Below, piece by piece: positions 1-10,837 of a stretch of DNA of 64,000 bases. Source of the DNA: Begonia masoniana (lineage: Eukaryota; Streptophyta; Magnoliopsida; Cucurbitales; Begoniaceae); contig CM039509.1 in the NCBI GenBank assembly GCA_022432975.1, positions 44,736,209 to 44,800,208 on the forward strand. The letters run 5' to 3'. Below the pieces are notes generated by a model that saw nothing but the letters and a program-made list of their open reading frames with translations, ran no database searches and was not told the origin of the DNA. Position 1 is the first letter of the stretch. Each line of letters begins with the position of its first letter. Position numbers and translations under genes: made by a program.

Positions 1-1180
1 AAGCAGAGGCTATAAAAGAATGTGTTGCACCCGAATCTATCAAAGTAAAAGCAGGTACAGAGTTGATCAATATAGTACCTGACACCACAGCAGGCTGGTC
101 CTCTTCTCCTGACTCTACCATGGAAAATATTCTCAGCTTTATCCTAGCAGGGCCACTCTTCGACGTTGGGCAGTCTCTAACAATGTGTCCTGGCTTGTTA
201 CAGTTGAAGCATTGAAGGACTCTGGGCTTAGTGCAGTCTTTGGATGAGTGTCCAACCTCCTCACAGTTGAAACACCTTCCAGAAGTCCACCTACATTCCC
301 CCGGGTGATTCTTCAAACATGTTGGACATTGGGGAAATTTCTTGACATTCTGCACTTTCCTTCCTGCTCCTTGGCTATTTTGGCCTTCACTTGGCCTCTT
401 CGTTCCCCTTTGTTGGTGTTGCTGGTTAAACCTTTGCGGGGCCTCCTTTGGTCCAGCACATTTCCTTTCAGCCTCTTCCACTTCCAGAGCAGTGGACACC
501 ACCTCACTTAATGTCAAACCTTTAATTCCGCAAAATTTAACTCCTTGGTAAATTTCTGGCTTCAGCCCATGCACAAATTTGAACACCTTATCCTCGTCCT
601 TGTGAGCAAAGTGTCCAGCAAATCTGGACAGGGACTCAAACTGCTTACTATACTCGGCCACGGACCCTGTCTGCTTCAAGTTCAGGAACTCCAACTTCTT
701 CGCGGTCTGGATAGTACTGTTAAAATACTTCCCATAGAAAATGTCCTTGAATTGTGACCAAGGCATCGTCAAAACATCTGTGGTGGTCTCTATTGTTTCC
801 CACCAGAGTTGAGCTTCACCAGCTAAATGAAAGGTTGCCAACGTGACTTTTTCTCCTTCTCCAATGTTGGCACACCTAAACATACATTCAATCTTTCTAA
901 GCCATCCTTCAGCAATAACTGGATCAGTTGACTGTCCATCAAACGTGGGTGGTCTTAGCTTCCTGAACCTATCTCCAGAATGATCACCACCAGAACCCGA
1001 GTTGGCACTTCCTTGTGCTTCTCGGTTCAACAACACACCTAACTGATCAGACTGTTGACGCACTATATCAGTCTGTTGGCGCATCAATTCTGTCAGCTGT
1101 CTGATTACACTAGAGTCCTCCTCACATCTCGGACTTGGTATCTCTCTTGGTATCCTCGGTCTTCCTGGTCGTCTAGCCAT
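1..1180 (-). CDS. Ty3/gypsy gag-protease polyprotein, N-terminal part, open at the left edge
   Basis: I translated the minus strand from the ATG at 1178-1180. The frame is open for 393 codons to base 1, with no stop or frameshift, and continues outside the window. The N-terminus is basic (MARRPGRPRIPREIPSPR), followed by a gag core with AEGWLRKIECMF and GEAQLWWETI. Two CCHC zinc knuckles follow, CFNCEEVGHSSKDC and CFNCNKPGHI...C, near residues 305-340. The last codons give DSGATHSF, the aspartic protease active site. This is the order of a single gag-pro-pol frame in Del/Tekay-like elements. Gag packages the RNA and protease matures the polyprotein. The primer site and 5' LTR lie immediately upstream, at 1321 and 1336-3661. 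Unlike every other gag in this window it is unbroken, so the element may be young or competent; pol lies outside and cannot be judged. Confidence 0.93.
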   Translation of the reverse strand, partial: MARRPGRPRIPREIPSPRCEEDSSVIRQLTELMRQQTDIVRQQSDQLGVLLNREAQGSANSGSGGDHSGDRFRKLRPPTFDGQSTDPVIAEGWLRKIECMFRCANIGEGEKVTLATFHLAGEAQLWWETIETTTDVLTMPWSQFKDIFYGKYFNSTIQTAKKLEFLNLKQTGSVAEYSKQFESLSRFAGHFAHKDEDKVFKFVHGLKPEIYQGVKFCGIKGLTLSEVVSTALEVEEAERKCAGPKEAPQRFNQQHQQRGTKRPSEGQNSQGAGRKVQNVKKFPQCPTCLKNHPGECRWTSGRCFNCEEVGHSSKDCTKPRVLQCFNCNKPGHIVRDCPTSKSGPARIKLRIFSMVESGEEDQPAVVSGTILINSVPAFTLIDSGATHSFIASA

Positions 1181-1320
1181 TTTGCTAACTTCCTGAATAA
1201 AGTTAAATATGTTCATAAATACCTAATAGCTAAGGTTAACGTAAACACTTACAGTTGTTGGAGCACTTCCATGCAACGATTGGCACTAATGAGTAATCTT
1301 TTGAACGGTTTAACTGAATG

Positions 1321-1332
1321 TCTCTGATACCA
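1321..1332 (-). promoter_or_regulatory. Primer binding site (initiator tRNA-Met type)
   Basis: On the minus strand this reads TGGTATCAGAGA, 11 of 12 bases of the usual plant initiator-Met primer site TGGTATCAGAGC. It lies three bases inside the LTR end at 1336, so it primes minus-strand DNA synthesis of the element whose gag starts at 1180. Confidence 0.85.
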
Positions 1333-1335
1333 TGC

Positions 1336-3661
1336 TGTAAGACCCCGAGTTATCTGAACCCGGTCTGTTACTCATAAGCCGTACGTAACTAAGAAATCTT
1401 GGTCTAAATTTAAAACTCTCTCAAAAATCTAAATTTAACATTCTTTTTTTTTTGAAAAAGAAACTTCAAAACATTTAAATACTTGCAGCGGAAATCATTT
1501 GAGCAACAATGAAGTTAAACAAACTACGAAATGTTGTTTGAATTGTTAAGAAACAATCGGCAAATAGAAAATTAAGCTTAGACAGCGAAATACTAGAGAA
1601 GTCGCAGAGGTCAACCACATCTGCCGATTGATAAAGTCAACGGAAGAAGCAGAAACAGAAGATAGAAGGCTTCTGCCGATGACGTCAGCCAAAAGACATC
1701 TCTCGATAGTCTGTACCTACTGGTGACGTCAGCAGGACAATCAATTATCCAACATCATCCAATCGCAAATGACAAATACACTCTACATCTTCCGATGACT
1801 ATACGACAAAAAAAATCCTTCTACATCTACCGATGACGTCAGCACGCATCTGTAGATGAGTTTATCGAGACATCATCCGATGGACTTTGACCTACACCTT
1901 CTGATAAAACAAACCTCATGTACCGGTGACTTTACTGAGACATCATCCGATGGCTGTTCTTGAGGCATCTTCCAATATAATTAACCTACATCATCTGATG
2001 ACTTTTCCTAAGGCATCTTCCGATAGAATTAACCTACATCATCCGATGACTTTTCTTAAGGCATCTTCCGATAGAGAATATCTACCGGTGGACACGTGCA
2101 CCTCACATGACTCCTTAAAACATCTACCGATAGAGAATATCTACCGGTGGACACATGCACCTCACATGACTCCTTAAAACATCTACCGATAGAGAATATC
2201 TACCGGTAGCTTAAGAGCTCTACATTATCCGATAGGTAAATTACTCGACTCCTGCCGATGGACTAAACAACATGGCAGTAAACTTTACTGTAAACCGAGA
2301 AAGTTCCGACTATCAGAAGGACTTAAACATTTTACCAAAAACCATTCAGAGACAATTTAAATCATTGCATTACTCAAATTCAGTAAAAACAGCATTTTAA
2401 AATCCAACAGAACACTAATGTCAGGAATTCTCAAAACTAATTCAAAAGGTTGCAACCACTACTGTCATGAAAACTCAATGTACTAAGATTGAATCATTAT
2501 CAACTAGACCTTCACAACTGCTGACACCAGTTAACCCGCCTCATCAGTTTACCAGACCGGAGCATGAATGTACCCCTCCAACCTCATCTACTCATCTGTG
2601 CACACGGGAAATTCACCTGTAGTAATCTCTTCATCTACATCACAAAACTCATCTATTAGTCTAATGCTAAGCAAGTAAATCAAGAAATGAAATGTGTACT
2701 GAAATGTAAATCCTAAATATGCAGTTTCTACTTTCATTCCTCAGTTATGTTGCATTCGTTCACTGGTCTGATGATCCCTGATACAATGGAAGGTGGATCA
2801 GTTTTCCCAGGGTATGAATCCATATATTCAATTAAGGGGCGGATTAATTACCTTAACAGCTGATTTAATCCCTGATACAATGGGAGGTGGATCAATTTTC
2901 CCAGGGTATAAATCCGTATGTTCGATTAAGGGCCGGATTAATTCCCTTAAAAGTATACTGTTACAAACTGTTCACATCTCACCATGCTACTTCGTGTAAA
3001 TTCATTTTCGTTTTCTTTCAAAATATGATGCATGGCAACTGAAAAGAAACATTCATTCATGCACACACAAATCCTACTATTTTGTGATGTAGGCCCGAAG
3101 GCACATGCAAACTCTACTTACCTGGTCTCCTGAAAAAACTTGGTTGCAAGGTACTTCAGGTATTACTCAAACCTAAAACCATAGACAGAGCATACATTAA
3201 ATTTCCTCTAATCTTCATTCTAAACCACTAGAAATCTAAGGGAAACTGTTTTGGGAACTCTAGTCATTGTGCATTCCCGATTTCAACTTAAACCGAAACC
3301 ACCACTCGCTTACCGCCTTCTCAAAACCTCATTTATCATCCCTCCTACCAACAATAGATACAATGTAACAAGAAATAGAAGCAAAACTCACCAAGTTCGG
3401 AGGAAATCGCTGCAGGAAGTCGAAGGGGGTCTCCTATCGCGCTCTGCTAAGCTGAGGAGCTGAGAATTGAGAGGAAATGAAATAAACAGTGGCGGCTACT
3501 TCATTAATAGTTTCCTGAAATACGTTATCCACCTTTGAATTTCTAATTACCCTTATGCCCTTGCCTAGTCATACACTAACCCTACATTTAATATTGCCAT
3601 ATAAATTGTGCCATTAGTTTAAAAGGAATAGAGAAACGGTTTGATAGAACCGGGTATTACA
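1336..3661 (-). repeat. 5' LTR (2326 bp) of the left-edge gypsy element
   Basis: Read on the minus strand the LTR starts TGTAATACCCGG at 3661 and ends GGGGTCTTACA at 1336, next to the primer site. It contains a donor-like CAG/GTAAGTAG (intron-like start 3121), the motif CCTTCGGGCCTACATCAC, a 94-bp direct duplication (about 2776-2960), and an acceptor-like GATGTAG at 2635. TTTTGTGATGTAG (3080-3092) and CTACATCACAAAA (2635-2647) are inverted complements. At 1780-2210 there are degenerate CATC(T)ACCGAT-rich repeats. Short open frames here are repeat artefacts. The right flank is an older LTR of the same family. Confidence 0.85.
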
Positions 3662-4699
3662 AATTCACTTGTAGTATCCTCAACACCTACATCACAAAAC
3701 TCATCTATTAGCCTAATGCTAAGTAAGTAAAGCAGTAATGAAATAAATTGCTGAAACATAAATTCCTAAACATGCAGTTTCTACTTTCTCATCTCAGTTG
3801 CATACACATATGTTCATAAACTGATCTGATCTCTCGGTTCCCTTGGGAGTGAGATCAATTCTCCCAATGTCATACATCCTCTACTCGATTAAGGGGCGGA
3901 TGAATTCCCTTAATAGCTGTTCTGATCCCTCGGTTCCCTTGGGAGTGGGATCAATTCTCCCAATATCATACATCCTCTACTCGATTAAGGGGCGGATGAA
4001 TTCCCTTAATAGCTGTTCTGTCACATTCAGTTCATACCTCACTATTATTACATGGAAATTCATTTTCGTAATCTTTCAAAAACATGATGCATGACATACA
4101 AAATCATTCACAACATGCATAACCCTACTGTTTTGTGATGTAGGCCCGAAGGCACATGCATACTTTACTTACTTGGCTCTCCTGGAAATGCTCGGTTACA
4201 ACTGCTCCAAAACTCACTCACCTAAAGCCATGACAGTACGTTAATCCAACCCTTACTAAACCTTACCAAAAATCAATAATATGTTTGAGGAAATCGATTT
4301 GAAACTCTACTACCTGTGCATCCCCATTTATCACCAAGAACCTGAACCAACCCTCAATCACAGAAACCTCGAAACCTTCACATTGTATTCTCTCAGTAAA
4401 CTAATCGCTAAAATGCAAGAAAACAAGACTTACCTAGGCTGAAGGAGAATCGGGCGAGAGAATCGCTTAGAGAGTTCTACTGCTCGAGCTGAACACCAAA
4501 AGAGAAAAATAAGGGATAGTGGCGGCTACTCTCACTGGACTTTTCCTTAAATATGTTATCCACTATGTAAAATTCTAATTACCATCATGCCCTCGCCTGA
4601 TCATTTATTAATCTAATCAATAACTCTTCCCAACCCTTCTATAAAAGTTCATTATTAATGTTAGATTAAATTTTTGGTTCAATGGAACCGGGTGCTACA
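3662..4699 (-). repeat. Truncated older LTR of the same family
   Basis: This segment aligns with about 2611-3661 of the neighbouring LTR: the same TGTAGCACCCGG start (minus strand, at 4699), splice-like sites, CTTCGGGCCTACATCACA motif and a 96-bp direct duplication (about 3828-4020). The younger element interrupts it at 3661/3662; the missing part is presumably beyond the left edge. Its outer end abuts pararetrovirus reverse transcriptase sequence at 4700, so it probably inserted there. The inverted repeat GTTTTGTGATGTAGG (4130-4144) and CCTACATCACAAAAC (3686-3700) is perfect over 15 bp. Confidence 0.8.
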
Positions 4700-5433
4700 T
4701 TGCACCAAAACTACAACTATTCAAAACTACTGTAAGATTTTTAGGACATACAATTCAAAAAGAAACTATTATTGCGATAAATAGTAGCACTGAATTCGCA
4801 TCAAAATTTTCAGATGAAATTAAAAACAAAATGCAATTACAAAGATTTTTAGGATCTCTTAACTATTTAGGAGATTTTTATAAAAATTTAGCCAAAGAAA
4901 TTGACTTACTTTAAAAAAGACTTCGAAAAAATCCTACTCCTTGGACTGAAGAACATACAAAAGCAGTTTAATGTATTAAACAAAAGGTTCATTCTCTTCC
5001 TTGCTTATGTTTATCCACTGTCGATTAGAAGAAAATTGTTGTAACAGATGCTTCTGACATTGGATATGGAGGTATACTTAAACAAATAAATCTCAATACT
5101 AACAAAGAAGAATTAATTAGATTTACTTCAGAAAACTGGAAATCTGTTCAGCAAAAATATTCTACTGTGAAAAAAAAAAATTTATCGGTAGTCAAATGTA
5201 TTTCAAAATTTCAAGATGATTTATTAAATCAACAATTTATTTTACGAATAGATTGTTCCTCTATCAAACATATTTTATCAAAAGATGTTAAAAATATTGT
5301 TTCAAAACAAATATTTGCTCGATGGCAATCAGAACTTTCTGCTTTTGATTTTACTATCGAATACATTAAAGGTGCAAATAATTCTCTTCCTGATTTTTTA
5401 ACTAGTGAATTTTTGCAGGATGTCTACCCCTAG
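4700..5433 (+). pseudogene. Pararetrovirus reverse transcriptase C-terminus and RNase H (broken)
   Basis: The frame shows RFLGSLNYLGDFYKN (the RT thumb/connection), then RNase H with VVTDASDIGYGG, an STVKKKNLSVV block, LRIDCSSIKHIL and SKQIFARWQSELSAFDF, ending NNSLPDFL. These are characteristic of caulimovirid polymerases rather than LTR elements. At least three in-frame stops occur before 5035, for example the TAA in TTACTTTAAAAAAG near 4913; from 5167 the frame is open. It stops at TAG 5431-5433, overlapping the next ATG at 5420 by 14 bases, as compact viral genomes do. No intact enzyme can be made. Confidence 0.88.
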
Positions 5434-6689
5434 TTGGGGCAGAGGTCGTGGTCGTGGCCGCGGCAGAAAGAAAAATGATTATTATCAAAATTTTCCCACA
5501 GTAGGGGAATCATCAAAAAGTTCTCAAACAAAATCTTTGGATAGTGAAAAACCAAAGACAGCAAAAGAGGCTCTCGAACAAGGACCTCAATTTACAAAAA
5601 AGAACTTGGTAGAATCCGTTTTTACCCTTTCTACCAAAGAAGTTCATCTCAACAAAACTGATCCATGGTTCTTTCAAAGTCGACACATGGGCACCCAACA
5701 TTATTTAGTCCCAGAAGGGAAGCTTCGTTTCTATTATGAGGCTATTCTTACTGAGACTCAGTCAGTTCAAATTGTGCACCATTATGTGGATCAAAACAAT
5801 TTCAAAACTCCTATAACACATTCAAAGTGTTATATAGTCAGAGTCTTTCATCCGCAAGAATGGGGACTATCTGTTTATGCAAATCGGACTACAACAAATA
5901 ATGATCAAAAGTACAACTACTGGGACTATGTTCATGCATGGACCTTTGTGTTTTTTTATCAAAATCTGCCAAGGAATCATTCCTGGTTCTTCACAATTAA
6001 TCCAGTAATATTAAACTCTGAGGATAAATTTCCATCATGGTTTTACCATTGGTGGCAATCTCATGCTCCAGAGTTGAGTATTTTTCCTAACAAAATTCAG
6101 GAAGTTTATCAAACTTGGGAGAAATATCATCCTATTATTTCGTCCCTACACACAAAAGTTATCAAACTTAATCTTTTATGGTTCTGTGCCGATTTCAAAT
6201 CAACTGGATCTGGCAGTGGAATCGAGAAATAGATTTAGATCATTTGGGCCTTCCACAAATAGAAAGAAATTTCTCTGTCAAATGGTGGTCGAGGTTTGAC
6301 ACGGAAAGTTGCTTTACAAAAGTTACTCAGACCAACAATAAAAACAAAATCCTTTATTTATCAAAAAAAAATCTTCAAAGGATTCCGAAAATTGTTCTAT
6401 TCAGAACATGAAACAAATTTTACAAACAAAATTTCCTGATATGAATTCTCAAGAAAGAAAAATAAAGCTTCTTGAGATGATGAAAGATCAGTTCCTTGCT
6501 CTAGACGAGGATGTGGATGAAGATAATAATCAAAATGATAACAAAACAGATGTCTCTATGGAATCAGTTTCAAATTCTTTCTCTGTTTTGGGCGGAGAAT
6601 CACAAAATCCTGAAGATGATACTTTCTCTGATGTTGATTTATGGGATTCTTTCAGGGAATCTTTTATTGAATTATCTCAGAGGAAATAA
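5420..6689 (+). pseudogene. Pararetrovirus downstream ORF, Arg/Gly-rich N-terminus, function unknown
   Basis: I start it at the ATG at 5420, where both viral copies begin MSTPS, rather than at the upstream ATG at 5405. After a (RG)n basic tract the protein is rich in aromatic residues, with PWFFQSRHMGTQHYLVPEG, HHYVDQNN and NHSWFFTIN. It reads to 6232, where a frameshift relative to copy 2 ends the frame; the downstream part reopens in other frames (6178-6411 and 6408-6689). The tail is acidic (DEDVDEDNNQND), which looks like a regulatory or capsid-like acidic segment, but that is a guess. I recognise no domain. Confidence 0.7.
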
Positions 6690-7120
6690 AAAAAGAAAAA
6701 CAAAGGAAAAGGCAAAGTTGTTCTTTAATGGAAAACACAACTTATTATTCTGTTCCTGTATCAAAAAGAAATCAAAGAATGAGTACAATTTTCAAGCCTG
6801 AAGCAGGAGAAGTTAAAGTTCCTTTATAGCGAAGACTTCAGACTGCTTATCCATTTCATCCAAATCATCCACTTATTATTCAACAAAGAATCCAATGGAT
6901 CACATCAAATTTCTATACATGGAGTGAATTCAAAATTTCACTTTTCTTCAAACCAAATGCAATCCAAGGACAAATGCATATTACCACTATGGCGTTGCCT
7001 TGGCCGAATACAAAGTTGAAAAGGCTCGAAACAAAATTCCATCTCCTGAAGAACTACAAATTTGGCATCAGTTAAGACCAAATATTCAAGATCAAAATAA
7101 TTACAAGAAGTTAAAGCTTA
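6690..7120 (+). pseudogene. Further viral reading frame, decayed
   Basis: This corresponds to the frame that is open at 10069-10518 in copy 2 (RRLQTAYPFHPNHPLI, NFYTWSE, EELQIWHQLRPN). Here it is interrupted by a TAG after KVPL near 6826 and by frame changes. The product is unknown; no catalytic motif is visible. Confidence 0.55.
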
Positions 7121-7195
7121 GAAGATACAAAATAAGCAATTGAAGCAAAAACAAAAGCTGATCATAGATATTCCTTCATCATCAAAGTTAATCTA

Positions 7196-7390
7196 ATGAC
7201 TACATCAAAGATATGGAAACCTTATCAAAAAGCAATTCTAGCTCCACCACCAAAATGGCAATTAATTGATTGGTGGCTTGTCAAATCAGATAAAGCAAAA
7301 GCCAAAAAAGCAGAACAAAAGAAGGCAGAACAAAAGAAGATAGTGGACCCAAATAGTGCCTCCACTAGTCATCAAAATCGTCATCCATGA
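7196..7390 (+). CDS. Small lysine/alanine-rich viral frame
   Basis: It encodes 64 residues containing KPYQKAILAPPPKWQLIDWW and then a repeated AEQKK motif. The same frame is broken in copy 2 (about 10617-10806: TGG to TGA in the PPKW motif and a one-base loss). It lies just before the viral promoter. It could be a small protein or the degenerate end of the preceding frame; function unknown. Confidence 0.4.
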   Translation: MTTSKIWKPYQKAILAPPPKWQLIDWWLVKSDKAKAKKAEQKKAEQKKIVDPNSASTSHQNRHP

Positions 7391-7422
7391 TGATTAGGTT
7401 TTTGTCTTTTTACTTTAGCTTC

Positions 7423-7432
7423 TCTATATAAA
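7423..7432 (+). promoter_or_regulatory. TATA box of the viral pregenomic RNA promoter
   Basis: CTATATAAAG lies about 150 bp before the primer site, the arrangement expected of a caulimovirid full-length RNA promoter. It is matched at 10838-10849 in copy 2. Confidence 0.65.
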
Positions 7433-7573
7433 GAAGCATTGCTTTCATTTCTACTTAAGTTTTTTTAGAGTTTGCCTTGTGAATTATAAAAACTCTTGTT
7501 CTCTAAATTGCACTCTCTCTTGTAAGTTTTTTATTTTGTAATATTTTCGTTTTTTGTCGATCCTTCTCCCTTT

Positions 7574-7585
7574 TGGTATTAGAGC
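7574..7585 (+). other. Viral tRNA-Met primer site, copy 1
   Basis: TGGTATTAGAGC differs by one base from TGGTATCAGAGC. By convention it marks the origin of a caulimovirid genome map. About 30 bp later this copy breaks off and copy 2 begins inside RNase H. Confidence 0.8.
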
Positions 7586-7627
7586 CAAATTATGACAGGC
7601 TAATAAGTTGTTGATTCATGTAGTGAG

Positions 7628-7832
7628 TCAACAATTTATTTTATGAATAAATTGTTCCTCTATCAAACATATTTTATCAAAAGATGTTAAAAATATTGTT
7701 TCAAAACAAATATTTGCTTGATGGCAGTCAGAACTTTCTGCTTTTGATTTTACTGTCGAATACATCAAAGGTGCAAATAATTCTCTTCCCAATTTTTTAA
7801 CTAGAGAATTTTTGCAGGATGTCCACCCCTAG
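7628..7832 (+). pseudogene. Pararetrovirus RNase H C-terminal fragment, copy 2
   Basis: The sequence is nearly the same as 5231-5433, including the overlap of the stop TAG (7830-7832) with the next ATG at 7819. TTGCTTGATGG replaces the TTGCTCGATGG of copy 1, changing the arginine of the FARWQ motif, so the fragment has drifted on its own. Confidence 0.8.
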
Positions 7833-8078
7833 TCGAGGCAGAGGTCGTGGTCGTGGTCGCGGCAGAAACAAAAATGATTATTATCAAAATTTTCTCACAG
7901 TAGGGGAATCATCAAAAAGTTCTCAAACAAAATCTTTGGATAGTGAAAAAAAAGACAGCAAAAGAGGCTCTCGAACAAGGACCTCAATTTACAAAAAAGA
8001 ACTTGGTAGAATCCGTTTTTACCCTTTCTACCAAAGATGTTCATCTCGACAAAACTGATCCTTGGATCTTTCAAACTC

Positions 8079-8446
8079 GATACATGGGCACCCAACATTA
8101 TTTAGTCCCAGAAGGGAAGCTTCGTTTCTATTATGAGGCTATTCTTACTGAGACTCATTCTGTAACGACCCCATTTCCCAGTAAGATATTGTCCGCTCTG
8201 GGGATTGGGCTGTAACCCAATATCCTCCCCTCACGATTTTGTTTGGCGAGAACTTCCCAGAAGATACATGGGCACCCAACATTATTTAGTCCCAGAAGGG
8301 AAGCTTCGTTTCTATTATGAGGCTATTCTTACTGAGACTCAGTCTGTAACGATCTCATTTCCCAGTAAGATATTGTCCGCTCTGGGGATTGGGCTGTAAC
8401 CCAATATCCTCCCCTCACGGCTTTGTTTGGCGAGAACTTCCCAGAA
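8079..8446 (+). repeat. 184-bp tandem duplication across the virus/Cassandra junction
   Basis: Units 8079-8262 and 8263-8446 each contain about 82 bp of virus and the first 102 bp of a Cassandra LTR. The unit begins GATACATGGG and ends CCAGAA. CCCAGAAG occurs in both virus and LTR and could have seeded slippage. It formed after the Cassandra insertion. Confidence 0.85.
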
Positions 8447-9203
8447 GGTGACCTAACCTGGAATTGCTCTCGCCGAAGCACTTTTAACTTTGGAGTTCTT
8501 ATGGGATCCGTTGTCAATTGTGCTCCAAAACGCGTCTTGCTATCTTGGGAGGGATCTCTTACATATGTTTCCTTTCTATGTACTTCCCCAAGCGATGTGG
8601 GATTGTGACAATCCCCTCTTTACGACCCGGGATTTGCCTATACTCGAGTCTGGGATTCGCCTACACTCGGCTTAGGTCCCGAGGTTTGCCCCCCAGTCGT
8701 ACACATACGTTCACATTCGGGTCATCACAATCACCCCCCTCGGGGGCCCGACGTCCTCGTTGGCCACATTTTCGGTTGGGTACAGGCTCTGATAAAATTT
8801 GTAACGACCCCATTTCCCAGTAAGATATTGTCCACTCTGGGGATTGGGCCGTAACCCAATATCCTCCCCTCACAGCTTTGTTTGACGAGAACTTCCCAAA
8901 AGGTCACCCAACCTGGAATTGCTCTCGCCGAAGCACTTTTAACTTCGAAGTTCTTATGGGATCTGTTGTCAATTGTGCTCCAAAACGCGTCTTGCTATCT
9001 TGGGAGGGATCTCTTACATATGTTTCATTTCCATGTACTTCCCCAAATGATGTGAGATTGTGACAACCCCTTCTTTACGACCTGAGATTCGCCTATACTC
9101 AAGTCCGGGATTCGCCTACACTCAGCTTAGGTCCCGAGGTTTGCCCTGCAACCCGAGGTTTGCCCCGCAGTCGTACACATATGTTCACATTCGGGTCATC
9201 ACA
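8345..9203 (-). mobile_element. Cassandra TRIM retrotransposon (859 bp)
   Basis: Two LTRs (8345-8729 and 8800-9203) flank a 70-bp interior. The LTRs run TGTAACGA...CATCACA in plus coordinates, and a perfect TSD CAGTC flanks the element (8340-8344 and 9204-9208). On the minus strand each LTR contains a 5S rRNA-like block: GGATCCCATAAGAACTCC, AAGTTAAAAGTGCTTCGGCG, and TGGGTGACC. This is the hallmark of Cassandra, a non-coding element that needs other elements' enzymes. The primer site is degenerate here (GGCTCTGATAAAAT). Confidence 0.9.
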
Positions 9204-10068
9204 CAGTCAGTTCAAATTGTGCACCATTATGTGGATCAAAACAATTTCAAAACTCCTATAACACATTCAAAGTGTTATATAGTCAGAGTCCTTTATCCGC
9301 AAGAATGGGAACTATCTGTTTATGCAAATCGGACTACAACAAATAATGATCAAAAGTACAACTACTAGGACTATGTTCATGCATGGACCTTTGTGTTTTT
9401 TTTTATCAAAATCTGCCAAGGAATCATTCCTGGTTCTTCACAATTAATCTGAAAATATTAAACTCTGAGGATAAATTTCCATCATGGTTTTACCATTTGT
9501 GGCAATCTCATGCTCCAGAGTTAAGTATTTTTCCTAACAAAATTCAAGAAGTTTATCAAACTTAGGAGAAATATCATCCTATTATTTTGTCCCCACACAC
9601 AAAAGTTATCGGACTTAATCTTTTATGGTTTTGTGCCAAATTTCAAATCAACTGGATCTGGCCGTGGAATCTAGAAATGGATTTAGATCATTTGGGCCTT
9701 CTAGAAATACAAAGAAATTTCTCTGTCAAATGGTGGTCGAGGTTTGACACGGAAAGTTGCTTTACAAAAGTTACTCAGACTAACAATAAAAACAAAATCC
9801 TTTATTTATCAAAAAAAAAAAAATCTTCAAAGGATTCCGAAAATTGTTCTATTCAGAACATGAAACAAATGTTACAAACAAAATTTCCTGATATGAATTC
9901 TCAAGAAAGGAAAATAAAGTCTCTTGAGATGATCAAAGATCAGTTCCTTGCTCTAGACGAGGATGAGGATGAAGATAATAATCAAAATGATAACAAAACA
10001 GGTGTCTCTATGGAATCAGATTCAAATTATTTCTCTGTTTTGGGTGGAGAATCACGATACTTTCTTCG

Positions 10069-10518
10069 ATGTTGATTTATGAGATTCTTTCAAGGAATCT
10101 TTTATTGAATTATCTCAGAGGAAATCAAAAAAGAAAAGCAAAGGAAAAGGCAAATTTGTTCTTTAATGGAAAACGCAACTTATTATCCTGTTCCGGTATA
10201 AAAAAGAAATCAAAGAATGCAGGAGAAGTTAAAGTTCCTTTATGGCGAAGACTTCAGACTGCTTATCCATTTCATCCAAATCATCCACTTATTATTAACC
10301 AAAGAAACCAATGGATTACAGCAAATTTCTATACATGGAGTGAACTTCAAAATTTCGCTTTTCTTCGACGCAAATGGAATCCTAGAACAAATGCATATTA
10401 CCACTATGACGTTGCCTTGGTTGAATACAAAGTTGAAAAGGCTCGAAACAAAATTCTATCTCCTGAAGAACTACAAATTTGGCATCAGTTAAGACCAAAT
10501 ATTCAAGAATCAAAATAA
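10069..10518 (+). pseudogene. Viral downstream frame, copy 2
   Basis: The open frame contains AGEVKVPLWRRLQTAYPFHP, NFYTWSELQNFAFLRRKWNP and EELQIWHQLRPN. It is the better preserved counterpart of 6690-7120. The start is uncertain because the first codons may belong to a neighbouring frame. Function unknown. Confidence 0.5.
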
Positions 10519-10837
10519 TTACAAGAAGTTAAAGCTTGGAAGATACAAAATAAGCAATTGAAGCAAAAACAAAAGCTGATCATAGATATTCCTTCATCAT
10601 CAAAGTTAATCTAATGACTACATCAAAGATGTGGGAAACTTATCAAAAAGCAATTCCAGCTCCACCACCAAAATGACAATTAATTGATTGGTGGCTTGTC
10701 AAATCAGATAAAGCAAAAGCCAAAAAGCATAACAAAAGAAGGCAGAACAAAAGAAGATAGTTGACCCAAATAGTGCCTCCACTAGTCATCAAAATCGTCA
10801 TCCATGACGATTAGATTTTTGTCTTTTTACTTTAGCT

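Larger units (their letters stand above)
4700..7616 (+). mobile_element. Endogenous pararetrovirus (Caulimoviridae), copy 1, fragment
   Basis: In order it holds the end of reverse transcriptase with RNase H, a following open frame with an Arg/Gly-rich start, two further small frames, a non-coding region with a TATA box, and a tRNA-Met primer site marking the map origin. Caulimovirids have no integrase and no LTRs; copies in plant genomes are fossils joined by chance. Stops and frameshifts in the polymerase make this copy non-functional. Which genus it belongs to (florendovirus, petuvirus or other) cannot be settled by eye. Confidence 0.85.
7819..10075 (+). pseudogene. Viral Arg/Gly-rich ORF, copy 2, broken and interrupted
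   Basis: It starts MSTPSRGRGRGRGRGR at 7819. A short deletion in the A-run near 7945 shifts the frame. The 184-bp duplication and the Cassandra element then interrupt it; the viral sequence resumes at 9204 with VQIVHHYVDQNN. A TAG (9366-9368) and another frame break near 9395 follow. From 9587 to 10075 the frame is open through the acidic tail. Comparison with copy 1 shows which breaks are private to each copy. Confidence 0.7.

Noticed and set aside
1926..2177. 83-codon frame with repeated LHHPMTFLKASSD units
   Set aside because: Translation of degenerate LTR repeats at 1900-2200.
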